Part shown: positions 1 to 9,174 of the stretch, piece after piece | How positions within the stretch are numbered: the first letter of the stretch is position 1 | How the letters are laid out: every line of letters starts with the position of its first letter | DNA from: JADHLJ01 sp038146985 | Lineage (GTDB): Bacteria; Pseudomonadota; Alphaproteobacteria; Thalassobaculales; Thalassobaculaceae | DNA length: 64,000 bases | Assembly (NCBI GenBank): GCA_038146985.1 | Contig: JAYQSQ010000019.1 | Coordinates: forward strand, 83,016 to 147,015 | Reading direction: 5' to 3' | The notes under the pieces: model-generated | The model's input: only the letters and a program-made list of their open reading frames with translations | The model's database searches: none | What the model was told of the DNA's origin: nothing | Position numbers and translations under genes: made by a program

Positions 1-576
1 ACGATCGATCTGGGCATCGAATATCTGACTCTCTTCGGTTTTTCCTCGGAGAACTGGAACCGCCCCATGGGCGAGGTTTTGGATCTCATGGGACTGCTGC
101 GCCGGTATCTTTCCAAGGAAATGGCGGAGTTGCACGCCCAGGGCGTCCGGATCCGCATCATCGGAGAGCGTGAGCGTCTGGAACCGGACATCGTTTCGCT
201 GATCGAACAGTCCGAGAAACTCACCGAGAGCAACACGACCCTGAACCTGACCCTGGCGTTGAGCTATGGCGGGCGCAGCGCGATCGCCCTTGCCGCGCGC
301 CGGATCGCCGAGCAGGTCAAGGCGGGGGCGTTGACGCCGGACATGATCAACGAGGATCTGTTCGAGGGGCATCTGGAGACCGTCGATCTTCCGGATCCGG
401 ATCTGCTGATCCGCACGTCCGGGGAGAAGCGGATATCCAATTTCATGCTCTGGGAGTGCGCGTATTCCGAGTTCGTTTTCGTGGACGCGCTGTGGCCGGA
501 TTTCTCGCGTGATCAATTGGCCGAGGCGATTGCCGAATTCGGCCGCCGCAACCGCCGATACGGCTCCGCGGTTTAG
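1..576 (+). CDS. uppS: Isoprenyl transferase (undecaprenyl diphosphate synthase), 5' truncated by window edge
   Basis: The reading frame is open from base 1 to a TAG at 574-576, so the N-terminal part (about 60 residues by comparison with the ~250-residue family) lies outside the window. The visible 191 residues carry the cis-prenyltransferase signatures FGFSSENWNRP near the start and DPDLLIRTSGEKRISNF followed by LWE-AYSEFVF near the C-terminus, which bind the allylic and isopentenyl diphosphates. The enzyme makes the C55 carrier lipid for peptidoglycan and O-antigen synthesis in the cytoplasm. An internal ATG at 67 is not the start, because conserved residues lie upstream of it. It is the first visible gene of the envelope operon; cdsA begins 2 bases after its stop. 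Confidence 0.95.
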   Translation, partial: TIDLGIEYLTLFGFSSENWNRPMGEVLDLMGLLRRYLSKEMAELHAQGVRIRIIGERERLEPDIVSLIEQSEKLTESNTTLNLTLALSYGGRSAIALAARRIAEQVKAGALTPDMINEDLFEGHLETVDLPDPDLLIRTSGEKRISNFMLWECAYSEFVFVDALWPDFSRDQLAEAIAEFGRRNRRYGSAV

Positions 577-578
577 GG

Positions 579-1433
579 ATGGCGGATAGCGGCGGCGGGC
601 TCCCGGAACGCGCGAAGATCGCCGGCCTCCCTCGAAATCTCGCGCTTCGTATTCTCTCGACCCTGGTGATATTGCCGCCGGTTATAGCCCTGCTGGTTCT
701 AGGAGGATGGTATTTCGCGGCCCTGGTGGCGCTGCTCGCGGGATGCATGGCCTGGGAATGGTCGCGTATCGTCGACGGGAGCGACGACCGGCGTGTTGCG
801 CAGCTTGCCGCGGGCGCCGCTGTCGCCGTGGTGGCGATTTCAGGCTTGTTGGAGCCCATGTTCTTGCTGGGATTACTGGTTGGCGGAACCGTCATTGTCC
901 TCGCGGCGGCGATCGTGACGCGGAACCCGCGGCCGGTATGGATGATGGGTGGCTTTCCGGTCGCTATCGTTCCCTGCCTGGCGGCGATTTTCCTGCGCGA
1001 CGGTGAAGCGCTTGAGGGTCTTCTCTTGTTGTTCTGGCTTGTCGTGTCGGTCGTGGCGACGGATATCGGCGCCTATGTGGCGGGCAGGACCATCGGTGGT
1101 CCGCGCCTGGCGCCCAGGATCAGTCCGAACAAGACCTGGGCGGGGCTGATCGGTGGGATGGTGTCCAGCGCGGTGGCGGGCGGTGTGTTTGGCGTGTCGG
1201 TGCAGGGCGCGGACTGGACGACGCTGAGCGCCGTGGGTGCTGTGATTGCCGTGGTTGCCCAGGCCGGCGATCTATTGGAATCGATGTTCAAACGCCGCTT
1301 CGCGGTGAAGGATTCCGGCACGCTGATACCCGGGCACGGCGGCGTGCTGGATCGTTTGGATGGTCACATTACCGTCATTTCCGTCATGGCGGCGATCGTC
1401 ATGGTGTCGGGACAAACGCCGCTTTTGTGGTAG
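579..1433 (+). CDS. cdsA: Phosphatidate cytidylyltransferase (CDP-diglyceride synthase)
   Basis: This 284-residue, strongly hydrophobic protein has several transmembrane segments and ends with the CdsA signature: S-MFKRR-x4-KDSGTLIPGHGG-x-LDR at roughly residues 233-260. It converts phosphatidic acid and CTP to CDP-diacylglycerol, the precursor of the membrane phospholipids. The start is 2 bases after the uppS stop, so the two are probably translationally coupled. Length and motif agree with the family, and the position between uppS and dxr is standard in alphaproteobacteria. Confidence 0.95.
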   Translation: MADSGGGLPERAKIAGLPRNLALRILSTLVILPPVIALLVLGGWYFAALVALLAGCMAWEWSRIVDGSDDRRVAQLAAGAAVAVVAISGLLEPMFLLGLLVGGTVIVLAAAIVTRNPRPVWMMGGFPVAIVPCLAAIFLRDGEALEGLLLLFWLVVSVVATDIGAYVAGRTIGGPRLAPRISPNKTWAGLIGGMVSSAVAGGVFGVSVQGADWTTLSAVGAVIAVVAQAGDLLESMFKRRFAVKDSGTLIPGHGGVLDRLDGHITVISVMAAIVMVSGQTPLLW

Positions 1434-1501
1434 CGTAGCGCAGAACCGTGCCGGAACAGGCGCGGAGTGAAGAATGCACGGAACATGAGGCGATCTGGGG
1501 C

Positions 1502-2710
1502 ATGAAAACGGTAACGGTGCTGGGATCCACCGGGTCGGTTGGGTGTACGACTCTCCGATTGCTTGAGAGCGAGCCCGAAAACTTCAAAGTGATTGCCCTT
1601 ACCGCCGGCGCGAATTGGCGGCTTCTGGCAGAACAGGCCAGAAAAACACTGCCCGCTTTTGTGGCGATCGCGGATTCTCGGCATGCTGGCGAACTCAAAA
1701 CGGCCTTGGCGGATTTACCCATTGAGGTTGCCGCCGGACCGGACGGGTTGACCGAAGCGGCACGGCGGCCCGCCGACTGGGTGATGGCCGGAATTGTCGG
1801 TGTCGCCGGATTGCCGCCGACAATGGAAGCCGTGCGCCGGGGCGCGACGGTGGCCTTCGCCAACAAGGAATGCCTCGTCTCCGCGGGAGCCGTCATGCTG
1901 GACGAGGTCGCGCGGGCCGGAGCGACCCTGTTGCCGGCGGATTCCGAACACAATGCGATCTTTCAGGTCTTCGAGGAACGCAACCGCGAGCGGATCGACC
2001 GGATCATTCTGACCGCCTCAGGTGGTCCGTTCAGGGATCTCGACCTGGCCGACATGGCGGCAAAAACCCCCGCTGAGGCGCTGGCGCACCCGAATTGGGA
2101 CATGGGCCGCAAGATATCCATCGATTCCGCGACCATGATGAACAAAGGGCTGGAGATCATCGAGGCGCATCATCTGTTCGCCATGCCGGAAGACCGCATC
2201 GATGTGCTGGTTCACCCCCAATCCATCGTGCACAGCCTGGTCGCCTATCGGGACGGATCGGTGCTCGCCCAGCTCGGGACACCCGACATGGCGATACCGA
2301 TCGCCAATGTCCTCGCCTGGCCGGAACGGATGGCGGTGGCAGGACGGCCGCTGGACCTCTCGGAGATTTCCAGGCTGACGTTCGAAGCCCCTGATCCCGA
2401 GAAGTTTCCGGCGCTTCGTCTCGCGCGCGAGGCTTTGCGGGAGAACGGTGCCGCGCCACTGGTGATGAATGCCGCCAACGAGATCGCGGTGGAGGCCTTC
2501 CTCGACGGACGCGTGGGCTTTCTCGACATTGTCCGGATCGTCGAAGCGATGATGGAGGCGTGCCCGGTGCCGCCGCCCTCGACGATCGAGGAGGTGTTGA
2601 GTTTTGACGCGGAAGTTCGGCGCGCCACGCGGGAATTCGTGGCGGATTCCTTGAGTGATCCGGGCGATCACGGCAAGGACCCGATTGCCTTGGCGGCGGC
2701 ATCCCTCTAA
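1502..2710 (+). CDS. dxr: 1-deoxy-D-xylulose 5-phosphate reductoisomerase
   Basis: This 402-residue enzyme makes 2-C-methylerythritol 4-phosphate from DXP using NADPH, the first committed MEP-pathway step feeding the UppS upstream. The N-terminus has the dinucleotide motif VLGSTGSVG. The metal and substrate loop PADSEHNAIFQ and the SIDSATMMNKGLE segment are present. A GTG at 1448 would add 18 residues in frame, but family proteins begin immediately before TVLGSTGS, so the ATG at 1502 is preferred. The 68-base gap after cdsA has no clear terminator and the gene is probably in the same operon. Confidence 0.95.
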   Translation: MKTVTVLGSTGSVGCTTLRLLESEPENFKVIALTAGANWRLLAEQARKTLPAFVAIADSRHAGELKTALADLPIEVAAGPDGLTEAARRPADWVMAGIVGVAGLPPTMEAVRRGATVAFANKECLVSAGAVMLDEVARAGATLLPADSEHNAIFQVFEERNRERIDRIILTASGGPFRDLDLADMAAKTPAEALAHPNWDMGRKISIDSATMMNKGLEIIEAHHLFAMPEDRIDVLVHPQSIVHSLVAYRDGSVLAQLGTPDMAIPIANVLAWPERMAVAGRPLDLSEISRLTFEAPDPEKFPALRLAREALRENGAAPLVMNAANEIAVEAFLDGRVGFLDIVRIVEAMMEACPVPPPSTIEEVLSFDAEVRRATREFVADSLSDPGDHGKDPIALAAASL

Positions 2711-2745
2711 ACAACCGGAACGGCACGGAAACGCACCGGGGACCC

Positions 2746-3879
2746 ATGGATCTGCTGATCATACTGAAGGACAATCTGCTGCCGTTTCTGGTCATCCTGA
2801 CGGCATTGGTTTTTGTCCATGAGATGGGCCATTACCTGGTCGCGCGTTGGAACGGGGTTCGTGTCGAGGTCTTCTCGATCGGCTTCGGTCCGGAGCTGTT
2901 CGGCTGGAACGACCGCAGCGGGACCCGTTGGCGGTTCTCGGCGGTGCCGCTCGGCGGCTATGTGAAAATGTTCGGCGACGCGGACGCGGCCAGCACGCCC
3001 GGGGCTGACCTGGCCGTGATGAGCGAGGAAGACAAGGCGGTCTCCTTTCACCACAAGCGACTTGGACAGCGCTCGGCGGTGGTGGCCGCCGGCCCGGCGG
3101 CGAACTTCATCTTCGCGATCATCCTCCTGGCGGGACTTTATACCTTCGTCGGACAGCGTCATTCTCCTCCGGTGATCTCCGAGGTCACGGCGAGCAGCGC
3201 GGCAGCGGCGGGCGGCATGCGTGCCGAGGACCGGGTCGTGCGTATTGGCGATACCGAGGTATCCTCATTCGACGATCTGCGCTCGATCGTTCTGCGCAAT
3301 CCCGATGTTCCGTTGGAGTTCGTGGTGGAGCGCGACGGCCGGCTTACGACGCTCTTGATCCGGCCCGAAGCGGTGGAAGCCGAAAACGTGCTCGGCAAGA
3401 AGGAGATCCATGGCCGCCTCGGCGTGCGCGGCAAGCCGGGCGAGATGGTAACCTATGACCCCTTTACGGCGGTCGCCATGGCGGCGGGCGAAACCTGGTC
3501 GATGACGCTTCAGACCCTTGAGGCCGTGGGGCAAATGTTCGTCGGCTCCCGGGGCACCGACGAATTGGGCGGACCATTGCGTATCGCTCAACTTTCGGGC
3601 ACCGTCACGGAGGCGGGGTGGGTTTCCTCGATATGGTTCACCGCGCTGTTGTCGATCAACCTAGGTCTGATCAATCTGTTCCCGATCCCGGTTCTTGATG
3701 GCGGTCACCTGGTCTTCTATCTGGCCGAGGCCGTTCTTGGCCGTCCTCTCAGTGAACGGATCCAGGAACTGGCGTTCAAGATTGGTTTCACCCTCGTGAT
3801 TGGGCTGATGCTGTTCGTGACCTGGAACGATATTGTGCAACTCAAGGTTATCGAATTCTTTGGCTCGTTGTTCAGCTAG
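2746..3879 (+). CDS. rseP: RIP metalloprotease RseP/MmpA (site-2 protease)
   Basis: This 377-residue inner-membrane zinc protease has HEMGH at residues 25-29 in the first transmembrane segment, a single PDZ region near residues 110-210, and the second metal-site motif NLFPIPVLDGGH near residue 310. E. coli RseP has two PDZ domains, while one is common in alphaproteobacterial MmpA-type proteins. The family cleaves membrane-embedded substrates such as anti-sigma factors or remnant signal peptides. It lies between dxr and bamA in the canonical order, 35 bases after dxr. Confidence 0.93.
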   Translation: MDLLIILKDNLLPFLVILTALVFVHEMGHYLVARWNGVRVEVFSIGFGPELFGWNDRSGTRWRFSAVPLGGYVKMFGDADAASTPGADLAVMSEEDKAVSFHHKRLGQRSAVVAAGPAANFIFAIILLAGLYTFVGQRHSPPVISEVTASSAAAAGGMRAEDRVVRIGDTEVSSFDDLRSIVLRNPDVPLEFVVERDGRLTTLLIRPEAVEAENVLGKKEIHGRLGVRGKPGEMVTYDPFTAVAMAAGETWSMTLQTLEAVGQMFVGSRGTDELGGPLRIAQLSGTVTEAGWVSSIWFTALLSINLGLINLFPIPVLDGGHLVFYLAEAVLGRPLSERIQELAFKIGFTLVIGLMLFVTWNDIVQLKVIEFFGSLFS

Positions 3880-3895
3880 GGGCGTGGCGCGGAAT

Positions 3896-6220
3896 ATGAC
3901 GGTATCGAGTTTCGCGAACCCGCGGCACGGCGCTGGTCTATCGGTTGCGCAACGGATCGCCATGGCGGTCGTGCTTTGCGTCGGGCTGGTGGCATTCGCC
4001 GTGCCTTTCCCCAGGGCCTTGGCTCAAAGTGGGGCCATCCAGTCGATCGTGGTCACCGGTTCCCAACGTATCGATCCCCAGACCGTCCAGTCGTATCTGC
4101 TCGTCGCACCCGGTGACAGTTTCGATTCGGACCGGCTGGACCGTTCTCTCAAGGCGTTGTTCGGAACCGGCCTGTTTGCCGACGTGACGATGCGTCGGGA
4201 AGGCTCGACCCTGGTCGTCGCCGTGGTGGAGAACCCGGTGATTAACCGCGTCGCCTTCGAGGGGAACAACCGGATCGAGACCGAAGATCTTCAGCGCGAA
4301 ATCCAATTGCGCCCACGATTGGTCTTCACCAGGACCAAGGTCCAGCAGGATGTTCAGCGGATTCTGGACGTCTATCGGTTGAGTGGCCGGTTTGCCACGG
4401 AAGTGCAGCCGAAGGTCATTCAGTTGGAGCAGAACCGGGTCGATCTGGTCTTTGAGATCAACGAAGGGCCGTTGAACCGGATCCGCGGGCTTTCCTTTAT
4501 CGGCAACCGCAAATTCTCCGATTCCGACCTCAAGGACGTCATCCAGACCAAGGAATACGCCTTCTGGCGCCTGCTGACGACAACGGACACCTACGACCCC
4601 GACCGCCTGAGTTTCGATCGCGAATTGTTGCGGCGCTTCTACCTCAAAAACGGCTATGTCGATTTCAAGGTGGTCTCGGCGGTGGCGGAACTGACGCCGG
4701 ATCGCGAGGATTTCGTCGTTACCTTCACGGTCGAGGAAGGGCCCCGGTACAAGATCGGCAAGGTCGATCTCGAGATTGATCTGAAGCGCGTGGACAAGGA
4801 CAGTTTGACGTCCTTGATAACCCTTGTTCCCGAGGAATGGTACGACGCCAATGAGGTCGATACCTCCATCGATCAGTTGACGGACGAGCTGGGTACGCTC
4901 GGCTACGCCTTCGTCAATATCCGACCGAAGGTGAACCAGCGGCGCGAGGATCTTGCGGTTGACGTTACCTTTCAGGTGGCCGAGGGCGAACGGGTCTACG
5001 TGGAGCGCATCGACATCGAGGGCAACGTGCGCACCCTGGACGAGGTGGTGCGTCGGGAGTTCCAGCTGGTGGAAGGCGATGCCTTCAACACCTCCAAGCT
5101 CCGCCGTTCGCGCCGCCGGATCGGCAATCTGGGTTTCTTCAAAACCGCCAAGGTGACGAACGTCGAAGGCAGCACGCCGGACAAGACCGTGATCAAGGTC
5201 GCGCTTGAGGAACAGTCGACGGGGCAGGTGTCGCTTGGTGTCGGGTTCTCGTCGCTTGACGGTGCCCTCGGCGATATTGGAATCCGCGAGCGTAATCTAC
5301 TTGGCCGTGGCCAGGATCTGAGCTTCCGTTTCCAGGGCTCGGCGAAACGGCAGGAATTCGACATCGGCTTCACCGAGCCGTACTTCCTGAACCGGGACGT
5401 CGAAGCGGGGGTCGATCTGTTCCAGTTCACCCGTGACCGGCAGGACGACAGCTCTTTCGACGAGCGCAAGGCCGGCGGCGCGCTGCGGGTGGGTTACAGC
5501 CTCGCCCCGGACCTGCGGCAGGGCCTGAGGTATCAGCTCAAGCAGACGGAAATCCGCAACGTGAAGGCCGAAGCGTCCCGGTTCATTCGCGACCAGCAGG
5601 GCAAGACGACGGTCTCTCAGGTCAGCCAGACCCTGAGCTACGACAAGCGCGACAACCGCAACGACCCGACCAAGGGCTATGTGGTCAGCCTGACGACGGA
5701 TCTTGCGGGTCTGGGCGGCGATACGCGGCTGGTCCGTGGGCGGATCAAGAGCGGGTACTACATTCCGGTGCTTGAGGATAAGGTGCTGAGCTTCCTCTTC
5801 GACGGGGGGCATGTCCTGGGGCTGGGCGAAGACGTCGGCATCGCCGAGCGATTTTTCATCGGCGGTCAGCAGTTCCGGGGCTTCGCGACATCCGGCATCG
5901 GGCCCCGCGACATCAATACCTCGGACGCTCTCGGCGGGAACACGTTCTATGTCGGCACCGCGGAACTGACCTTTCCCCTGGGCTTGCCGGATGATTTGGG
6001 TTTCAAGGCCTCGGTGTTCACCGATTTCGGCAGTTTGTGGAACATCGACAGCAAAGGATCGGATATATTCGATTCGAGTTCGATCCGGGTTTCGGCGGGC
6101 GCCGGACTGGGATGGTCCACGGCGTTTGGCCTCATTCGGATCGATTTGGCCTCTGCGTTGTTGAAAGAGAGTAGGGATGAAACCGAGTTCCTGCGGTTCA
6201 GTTTCGGTACGAGGTTCTGA
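3896..6220 (+). CDS. bamA: Outer membrane protein assembly factor BamA
   Basis: This 774-residue Omp85 protein has an N-terminal hydrophobic signal sequence ending in ALAQS at about residue 45, five POTRA-like repeats over roughly residues 50-400, and a C-terminal beta-barrel ending in the typical FSFGTRF with terminal Phe. It is the central insertase of the BAM complex. The ATG at 3896 is chosen because the frame upstream of it overlaps rseP coding sequence and adds no plausible signal peptide. It begins 16 bases after rseP, and its last 44 bases overlap the next gene. Confidence 0.95.
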   Translation: MTVSSFANPRHGAGLSVAQRIAMAVVLCVGLVAFAVPFPRALAQSGAIQSIVVTGSQRIDPQTVQSYLLVAPGDSFDSDRLDRSLKALFGTGLFADVTMRREGSTLVVAVVENPVINRVAFEGNNRIETEDLQREIQLRPRLVFTRTKVQQDVQRILDVYRLSGRFATEVQPKVIQLEQNRVDLVFEINEGPLNRIRGLSFIGNRKFSDSDLKDVIQTKEYAFWRLLTTTDTYDPDRLSFDRELLRRFYLKNGYVDFKVVSAVAELTPDREDFVVTFTVEEGPRYKIGKVDLEIDLKRVDKDSLTSLITLVPEEWYDANEVDTSIDQLTDELGTLGYAFVNIRPKVNQRREDLAVDVTFQVAEGERVYVERIDIEGNVRTLDEVVRREFQLVEGDAFNTSKLRRSRRRIGNLGFFKTAKVTNVEGSTPDKTVIKVALEEQSTGQVSLGVGFSSLDGALGDIGIRERNLLGRGQDLSFRFQGSAKRQEFDIGFTEPYFLNRDVEAGVDLFQFTRDRQDDSSFDERKAGGALRVGYSLAPDLRQGLRYQLKQTEIRNVKAEASRFIRDQQGKTTVSQVSQTLSYDKRDNRNDPTKGYVVSLTTDLAGLGGDTRLVRGRIKSGYYIPVLEDKVLSFLFDGGHVLGLGEDVGIAERFFIGGQQFRGFATSGIGPRDINTSDALGGNTFYVGTAELTFPLGLPDDLGFKASVFTDFGSLWNIDSKGSDIFDSSSIRVSAGAGLGWSTAFGLIRIDLASALLKESRDETEFLRFSFGTRF

Positions 6221-6824
6221 GCGGGCGTCGGCGTCGGGCTTAGCCTACCGCCCGGCGCGCGCGCTGGCCGTGTTTGCGGTCGCGCTGGCGGCCCTGCTTT
6301 GCGTTCGGCTCGAAGCCGCCGCGCAGGCCGTTCCGAAACTGGAGCCTGTTCCCGTCGCGGTGATCGATTTCCGGGGCGTTTTGGCGCAGTCGGAAGCGGC
6401 GAAAGGGATTCGGCAGACCGTCGACGAGCAGCGCGAGAAGTTCCGAACACAGTTCGCGACGATTGAAAAACAGTTGCGCGATGAACAACAGGCACTGGCG
6501 CAGCAAAGACCCATCATCACGGCCGATGCGTTCGAGCAGCGCGCCCGCGATTTGCAGAACCGGGTCCGTCAGGCCCAACTGGAGGCGCAGGCGGGCAACC
6601 AGCAGCTGAAGCGCGCCCTCGATAAGGCGATGGACACGGTTCAGAAGGAATTGTTCCGCGTGGTCGCCGAACTCGCCGAGGAAACCGGGGCCGGCGTGGT
6701 GCTGTTCCGAAGCTCGATCGTGATCGCCGTCAAGAAGCTTGAGATATCCCAGGAAGCGCTGAAGCGCCTGAACGCCAAGCTCTCCAAGGTCGAGGTTGTC
6801 TTCGAACCGCCGGCGAAGCAGTGA
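6177..6824 (+). CDS. skp: OmpH/Skp family periplasmic chaperone
   Basis: The 215-residue product has an N-terminal hydrophobic stretch (about residues 28-48) consistent with a signal peptide, followed by VAVIDFRGVLAQSEAAKG and a long charged, Gln/Arg/Glu-rich coiled-coil segment (about residues 75-160), which is the Skp architecture. Skp holds unfolded outer-membrane proteins on their way to BamA, encoded just upstream. The ATG at 6177 overlaps the bamA 3' end by 44 bases; the first ~25 residues are unusually long before the hydrophobic core, so a later start is possible, but no other in-frame ATG precedes the signal sequence. Confidence 0.88.
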   Translation: MKPSSCGSVSVRGSERASASGLAYRPARALAVFAVALAALLCVRLEAAAQAVPKLEPVPVAVIDFRGVLAQSEAAKGIRQTVDEQREKFRTQFATIEKQLRDEQQALAQQRPIITADAFEQRARDLQNRVRQAQLEAQAGNQQLKRALDKAMDTVQKELFRVVAELAEETGAGVVLFRSSIVIAVKKLEISQEALKRLNAKLSKVEVVFEPPAKQ

Positions 6825-6836
6825 CGGGAAAGCGCC

Positions 6837-7880
6837 ATGGCTGATCGGCGGTTCTTTCCCTATGCGGGGCCGTTCCGTCTTGGCGAACTGGCCGAGATGA
6901 CGGGCGCCGAGTTGGCCAATTGCCCGGACCCGTCCGTCGTCATCAGCGATGTCGCCGCGCTGGATCAGGCGCAACCGGGGGAGGTCGGCTTTCTGGAGAA
7001 CCGGCGCTACCTGTCGGTCCTGGCCCAGACCAAGGCATCCGCCTGTTTCATATCCAAGGCTTTTGCGGAGCGCGTGCCCGACAATGTTGCGCTGCTGGTC
7101 ACGGATCGGCCGCGCCGGAATTTCGCGCGGGTATCGCGGCTGTTCTATCCGGACGACGCGGCACGGCCCGGTATTCATCCGAGTGCGGTGATCGAGGAGA
7201 CCGCGAGTCTTGGGGCCGGTTGCCAGGTCGATGCCGGCGCCGTCATTGGCCGCGCCGCGCGGATCGGCGATGGTGCCTGGATCGGTCCGAACGCGGTAAT
7301 CGGCGACGCGGTTACCGTTGGAGCCGGAACCCGCGTCTGCGCCAACGCATCGCTCTCGCATTGCGATATCGGGGCCCGCTGTCTGATCTATCCCGGCGCG
7401 CGTATCGGCCAGCCGGGCTTCGGTTTCGAGGTCGACGCGTCTGGCCCGCTCAAGATGCCTCAGCTCGGGCGCGTGATCGTCGAGGACGATGTCGAGATCG
7501 GCGCCAATACGACGATCGACCGCGGCGCGGGTCCGGATACCGTGATCGGCCGTGGCACGATGATCGACAACCTGGTGCAGATCGGCCACAACGTCGAAAT
7601 CGGCAAGGGGTGTATCATCGTGGCCCAGGTCGGCATCGCGGGAAGCTCGAGGCTTGAAGATCACGTCGTGCTGGGAGGGCAGGTCGGGGTCGCGGGTCAT
7701 CTGACGATCGGGAGCGGGGCTCAGGTAGCGGCCCAGTCGGGGGTGAACAAGAACATCTCGCAAGGGGAAGTCATGGGGGGCTCTCCCACGGTTCCGATAC
7801 GCGAGTTCCGCCGTCAAGTGGCGGCGATCAAGGCTCTCGGGCGCCGTGGGGGGAAAAGTAGTCAAGGGGACGAGGACTAA
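6837..7880 (+). CDS. lpxD: UDP-3-O-(3-hydroxyacyl)glucosamine N-acyltransferase
   Basis: This 347-residue protein has an N-terminal uridine-binding region (to about residue 100) and a left-handed beta-helix built of hexapeptide repeats such as IGDGAW-IGPNAV and IGHNVEIGKG. The catalytic His lies in the IGHNVEIG turn near residue 248. It adds the N-linked hydroxyacyl chain in lipid A biosynthesis. Its stop TAA overlaps the start of fabZ by one base (TAATG), indicating coupling. Confidence 0.95.
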   Translation: MADRRFFPYAGPFRLGELAEMTGAELANCPDPSVVISDVAALDQAQPGEVGFLENRRYLSVLAQTKASACFISKAFAERVPDNVALLVTDRPRRNFARVSRLFYPDDAARPGIHPSAVIEETASLGAGCQVDAGAVIGRAARIGDGAWIGPNAVIGDAVTVGAGTRVCANASLSHCDIGARCLIYPGARIGQPGFGFEVDASGPLKMPQLGRVIVEDDVEIGANTTIDRGAGPDTVIGRGTMIDNLVQIGHNVEIGKGCIIVAQVGIAGSSRLEDHVVLGGQVGVAGHLTIGSGAQVAAQSGVNKNISQGEVMGGSPTVPIREFRRQVAAIKALGRRGGKSSQGDED

Positions 7881-8356
7881 TGGCCGAGAACAGCGTCGAG
7901 CAAAGTGTTCCGGATATGGTGGATATCGACGTCAACCGGATCAAAGAGCTGATCCCGCACCGGTATCCATTCCTGATGATCGATAAGATCCGCTCCATCG
8001 AATTCGACAAGCGGGCGATCGGCATCAAGAATGTCTCGGTCAACGAGCCGTTTTTCGAGGGGCACTTCCCGAGCCGGCCGGTGATGCCCGGCGTCCTGAT
8101 CGTGGAATCCATGGCCCAGACCGCCGGCTGCCTGGTCGTCGCCACTTTGGGCGAGGAGGCCGAGGGGAAACTGGTCTATTTCATGACCGTGGATAACGCG
8201 CGTTTCCGCAAGCCCGTGGTTCCCGGGGACCAGCTTGAAATCGACGTTGAGAAACAGCGTAACCGAGGGCCGGTTTGGAAGTTCTCCGGTAAGGCCCGTG
8301 TCGACGGTACCCTGGTCGCCGAGGCCGTCTTCTCCGCCATGATCGTGGATAGCTGA
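7880..8356 (+). CDS. fabZ: 3-hydroxyacyl-[ACP] dehydratase FabZ
   Basis: This 158-residue hotdog-fold protein carries the FabZ signature LIPHRYPFLMIDKI with the catalytic His, and EGHFPSRPVMPGVLIVESMAQ-type helix with the catalytic Glu. It dehydrates 3-hydroxyacyl-ACP in fatty acid elongation and so competes with LpxA and LpxD for the hydroxyacyl-ACP pool, which explains its conserved place between them. It overlaps lpxD by one base and lpxA by one base (TGATG). Confidence 0.96.
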   Translation: MAENSVEQSVPDMVDIDVNRIKELIPHRYPFLMIDKIRSIEFDKRAIGIKNVSVNEPFFEGHFPSRPVMPGVLIVESMAQTAGCLVVATLGEEAEGKLVYFMTVDNARFRKPVVPGDQLEIDVEKQRNRGPVWKFSGKARVDGTLVAEAVFSAMIVDS

Positions 8357-9171
8357 TGTCGCCCGCTTCGGAAGTACAGGATATTCACCCGACGGCGATC
8401 ATCGCGGCCGGCGCGGTCATGGGGGCGGAGGTCCGGATTGGCGCCTATAGCGTCATCGGCCCCGATGTCGTGCTGGGCGCGGGGGTCAAGGTACACCCGC
8501 ATGTGGTTCTCGACGGGCGCACCGAGATTGGCGAGGGCACCGAAATCTTTCCCTTCGCCTCGATCGGCACGCGGCCTCAGGATCTTAAATACGCGGGCGA
8601 GCCATCGCGTCTCGTGGTCGGAAAGCGCAATGTGATCCGAGAGCACGTGACCATGAATCCCGGGACCGAAGGCGGCGGCCTGCTGACCTCGGTGGGTGAC
8701 GGCTGCCTGTTCATGGTCGGCGCCCATGTGGCCCATGACTGTCACGTTGGCGACAATGTCATCCTCGCCAACAACGCGACCCTGGCCGGTCACGTAACGG
8801 TCGGGTCTTTCGCGATCCTCGGCGGTTTGTCGGCGGTGCACCAGTTCGCGCGCATCGGCGCGCATGCCATCGTCGGCGGCATGACCGGCGTTGAGCATGA
8901 CGTCATCCCCTATGGGTCGGTGAAGGGCGACCGGGCGCGGCTGACCGGTCTCAATATCATCGGTATCCGTCGGCGCGGCTTCACGCGCGAACAGATCGAC
9001 GGGCTGAGGCGCGGCTACAAGGCGCTGTTCGGTTCGGAGGGCACGCTTCAGGAGCGCGTCGACGCGGTCGCCAAGGCGGAAAGCGGCGAGGCGGCGGTCA
9101 TGGAGATCGTGGACTTCATCCGCGCCGATTCCAGCCGTTCGATCTGCCAGCCCCGGGACACCTCCGACTAG
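8356..9171 (+). CDS. lpxA: UDP-N-acetylglucosamine O-acyltransferase
   Basis: This 271-residue acyltransferase consists of hexapeptide repeats (for example IGAYSVIGPDV) forming a left-handed beta-helix, followed by a helical C-terminal domain. The segment VGAHVAHDCHVGDNV holds the catalytic His expected in LpxA. It starts lipid A synthesis by 3-O-acylation of UDP-GlcNAc. It is coupled to fabZ by a one-base overlap and is followed 3 bases later by lpxI. Confidence 0.96.
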   Translation: MSPASEVQDIHPTAIIAAGAVMGAEVRIGAYSVIGPDVVLGAGVKVHPHVVLDGRTEIGEGTEIFPFASIGTRPQDLKYAGEPSRLVVGKRNVIREHVTMNPGTEGGGLLTSVGDGCLFMVGAHVAHDCHVGDNVILANNATLAGHVTVGSFAILGGLSAVHQFARIGAHAIVGGMTGVEHDVIPYGSVKGDRARLTGLNIIGIRRRGFTREQIDGLRRGYKALFGSEGTLQERVDAVAKAESGEAAVMEIVDFIRADSSRSICQPRDTSD

Positions 9172-9174
9172 GCC

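Noticed and set aside
6240..7865. Long minus-strand frame across skp/lpxD
   Set aside because: Both plus-strand genes are unmistakable; the antisense product has no recognisable domain.
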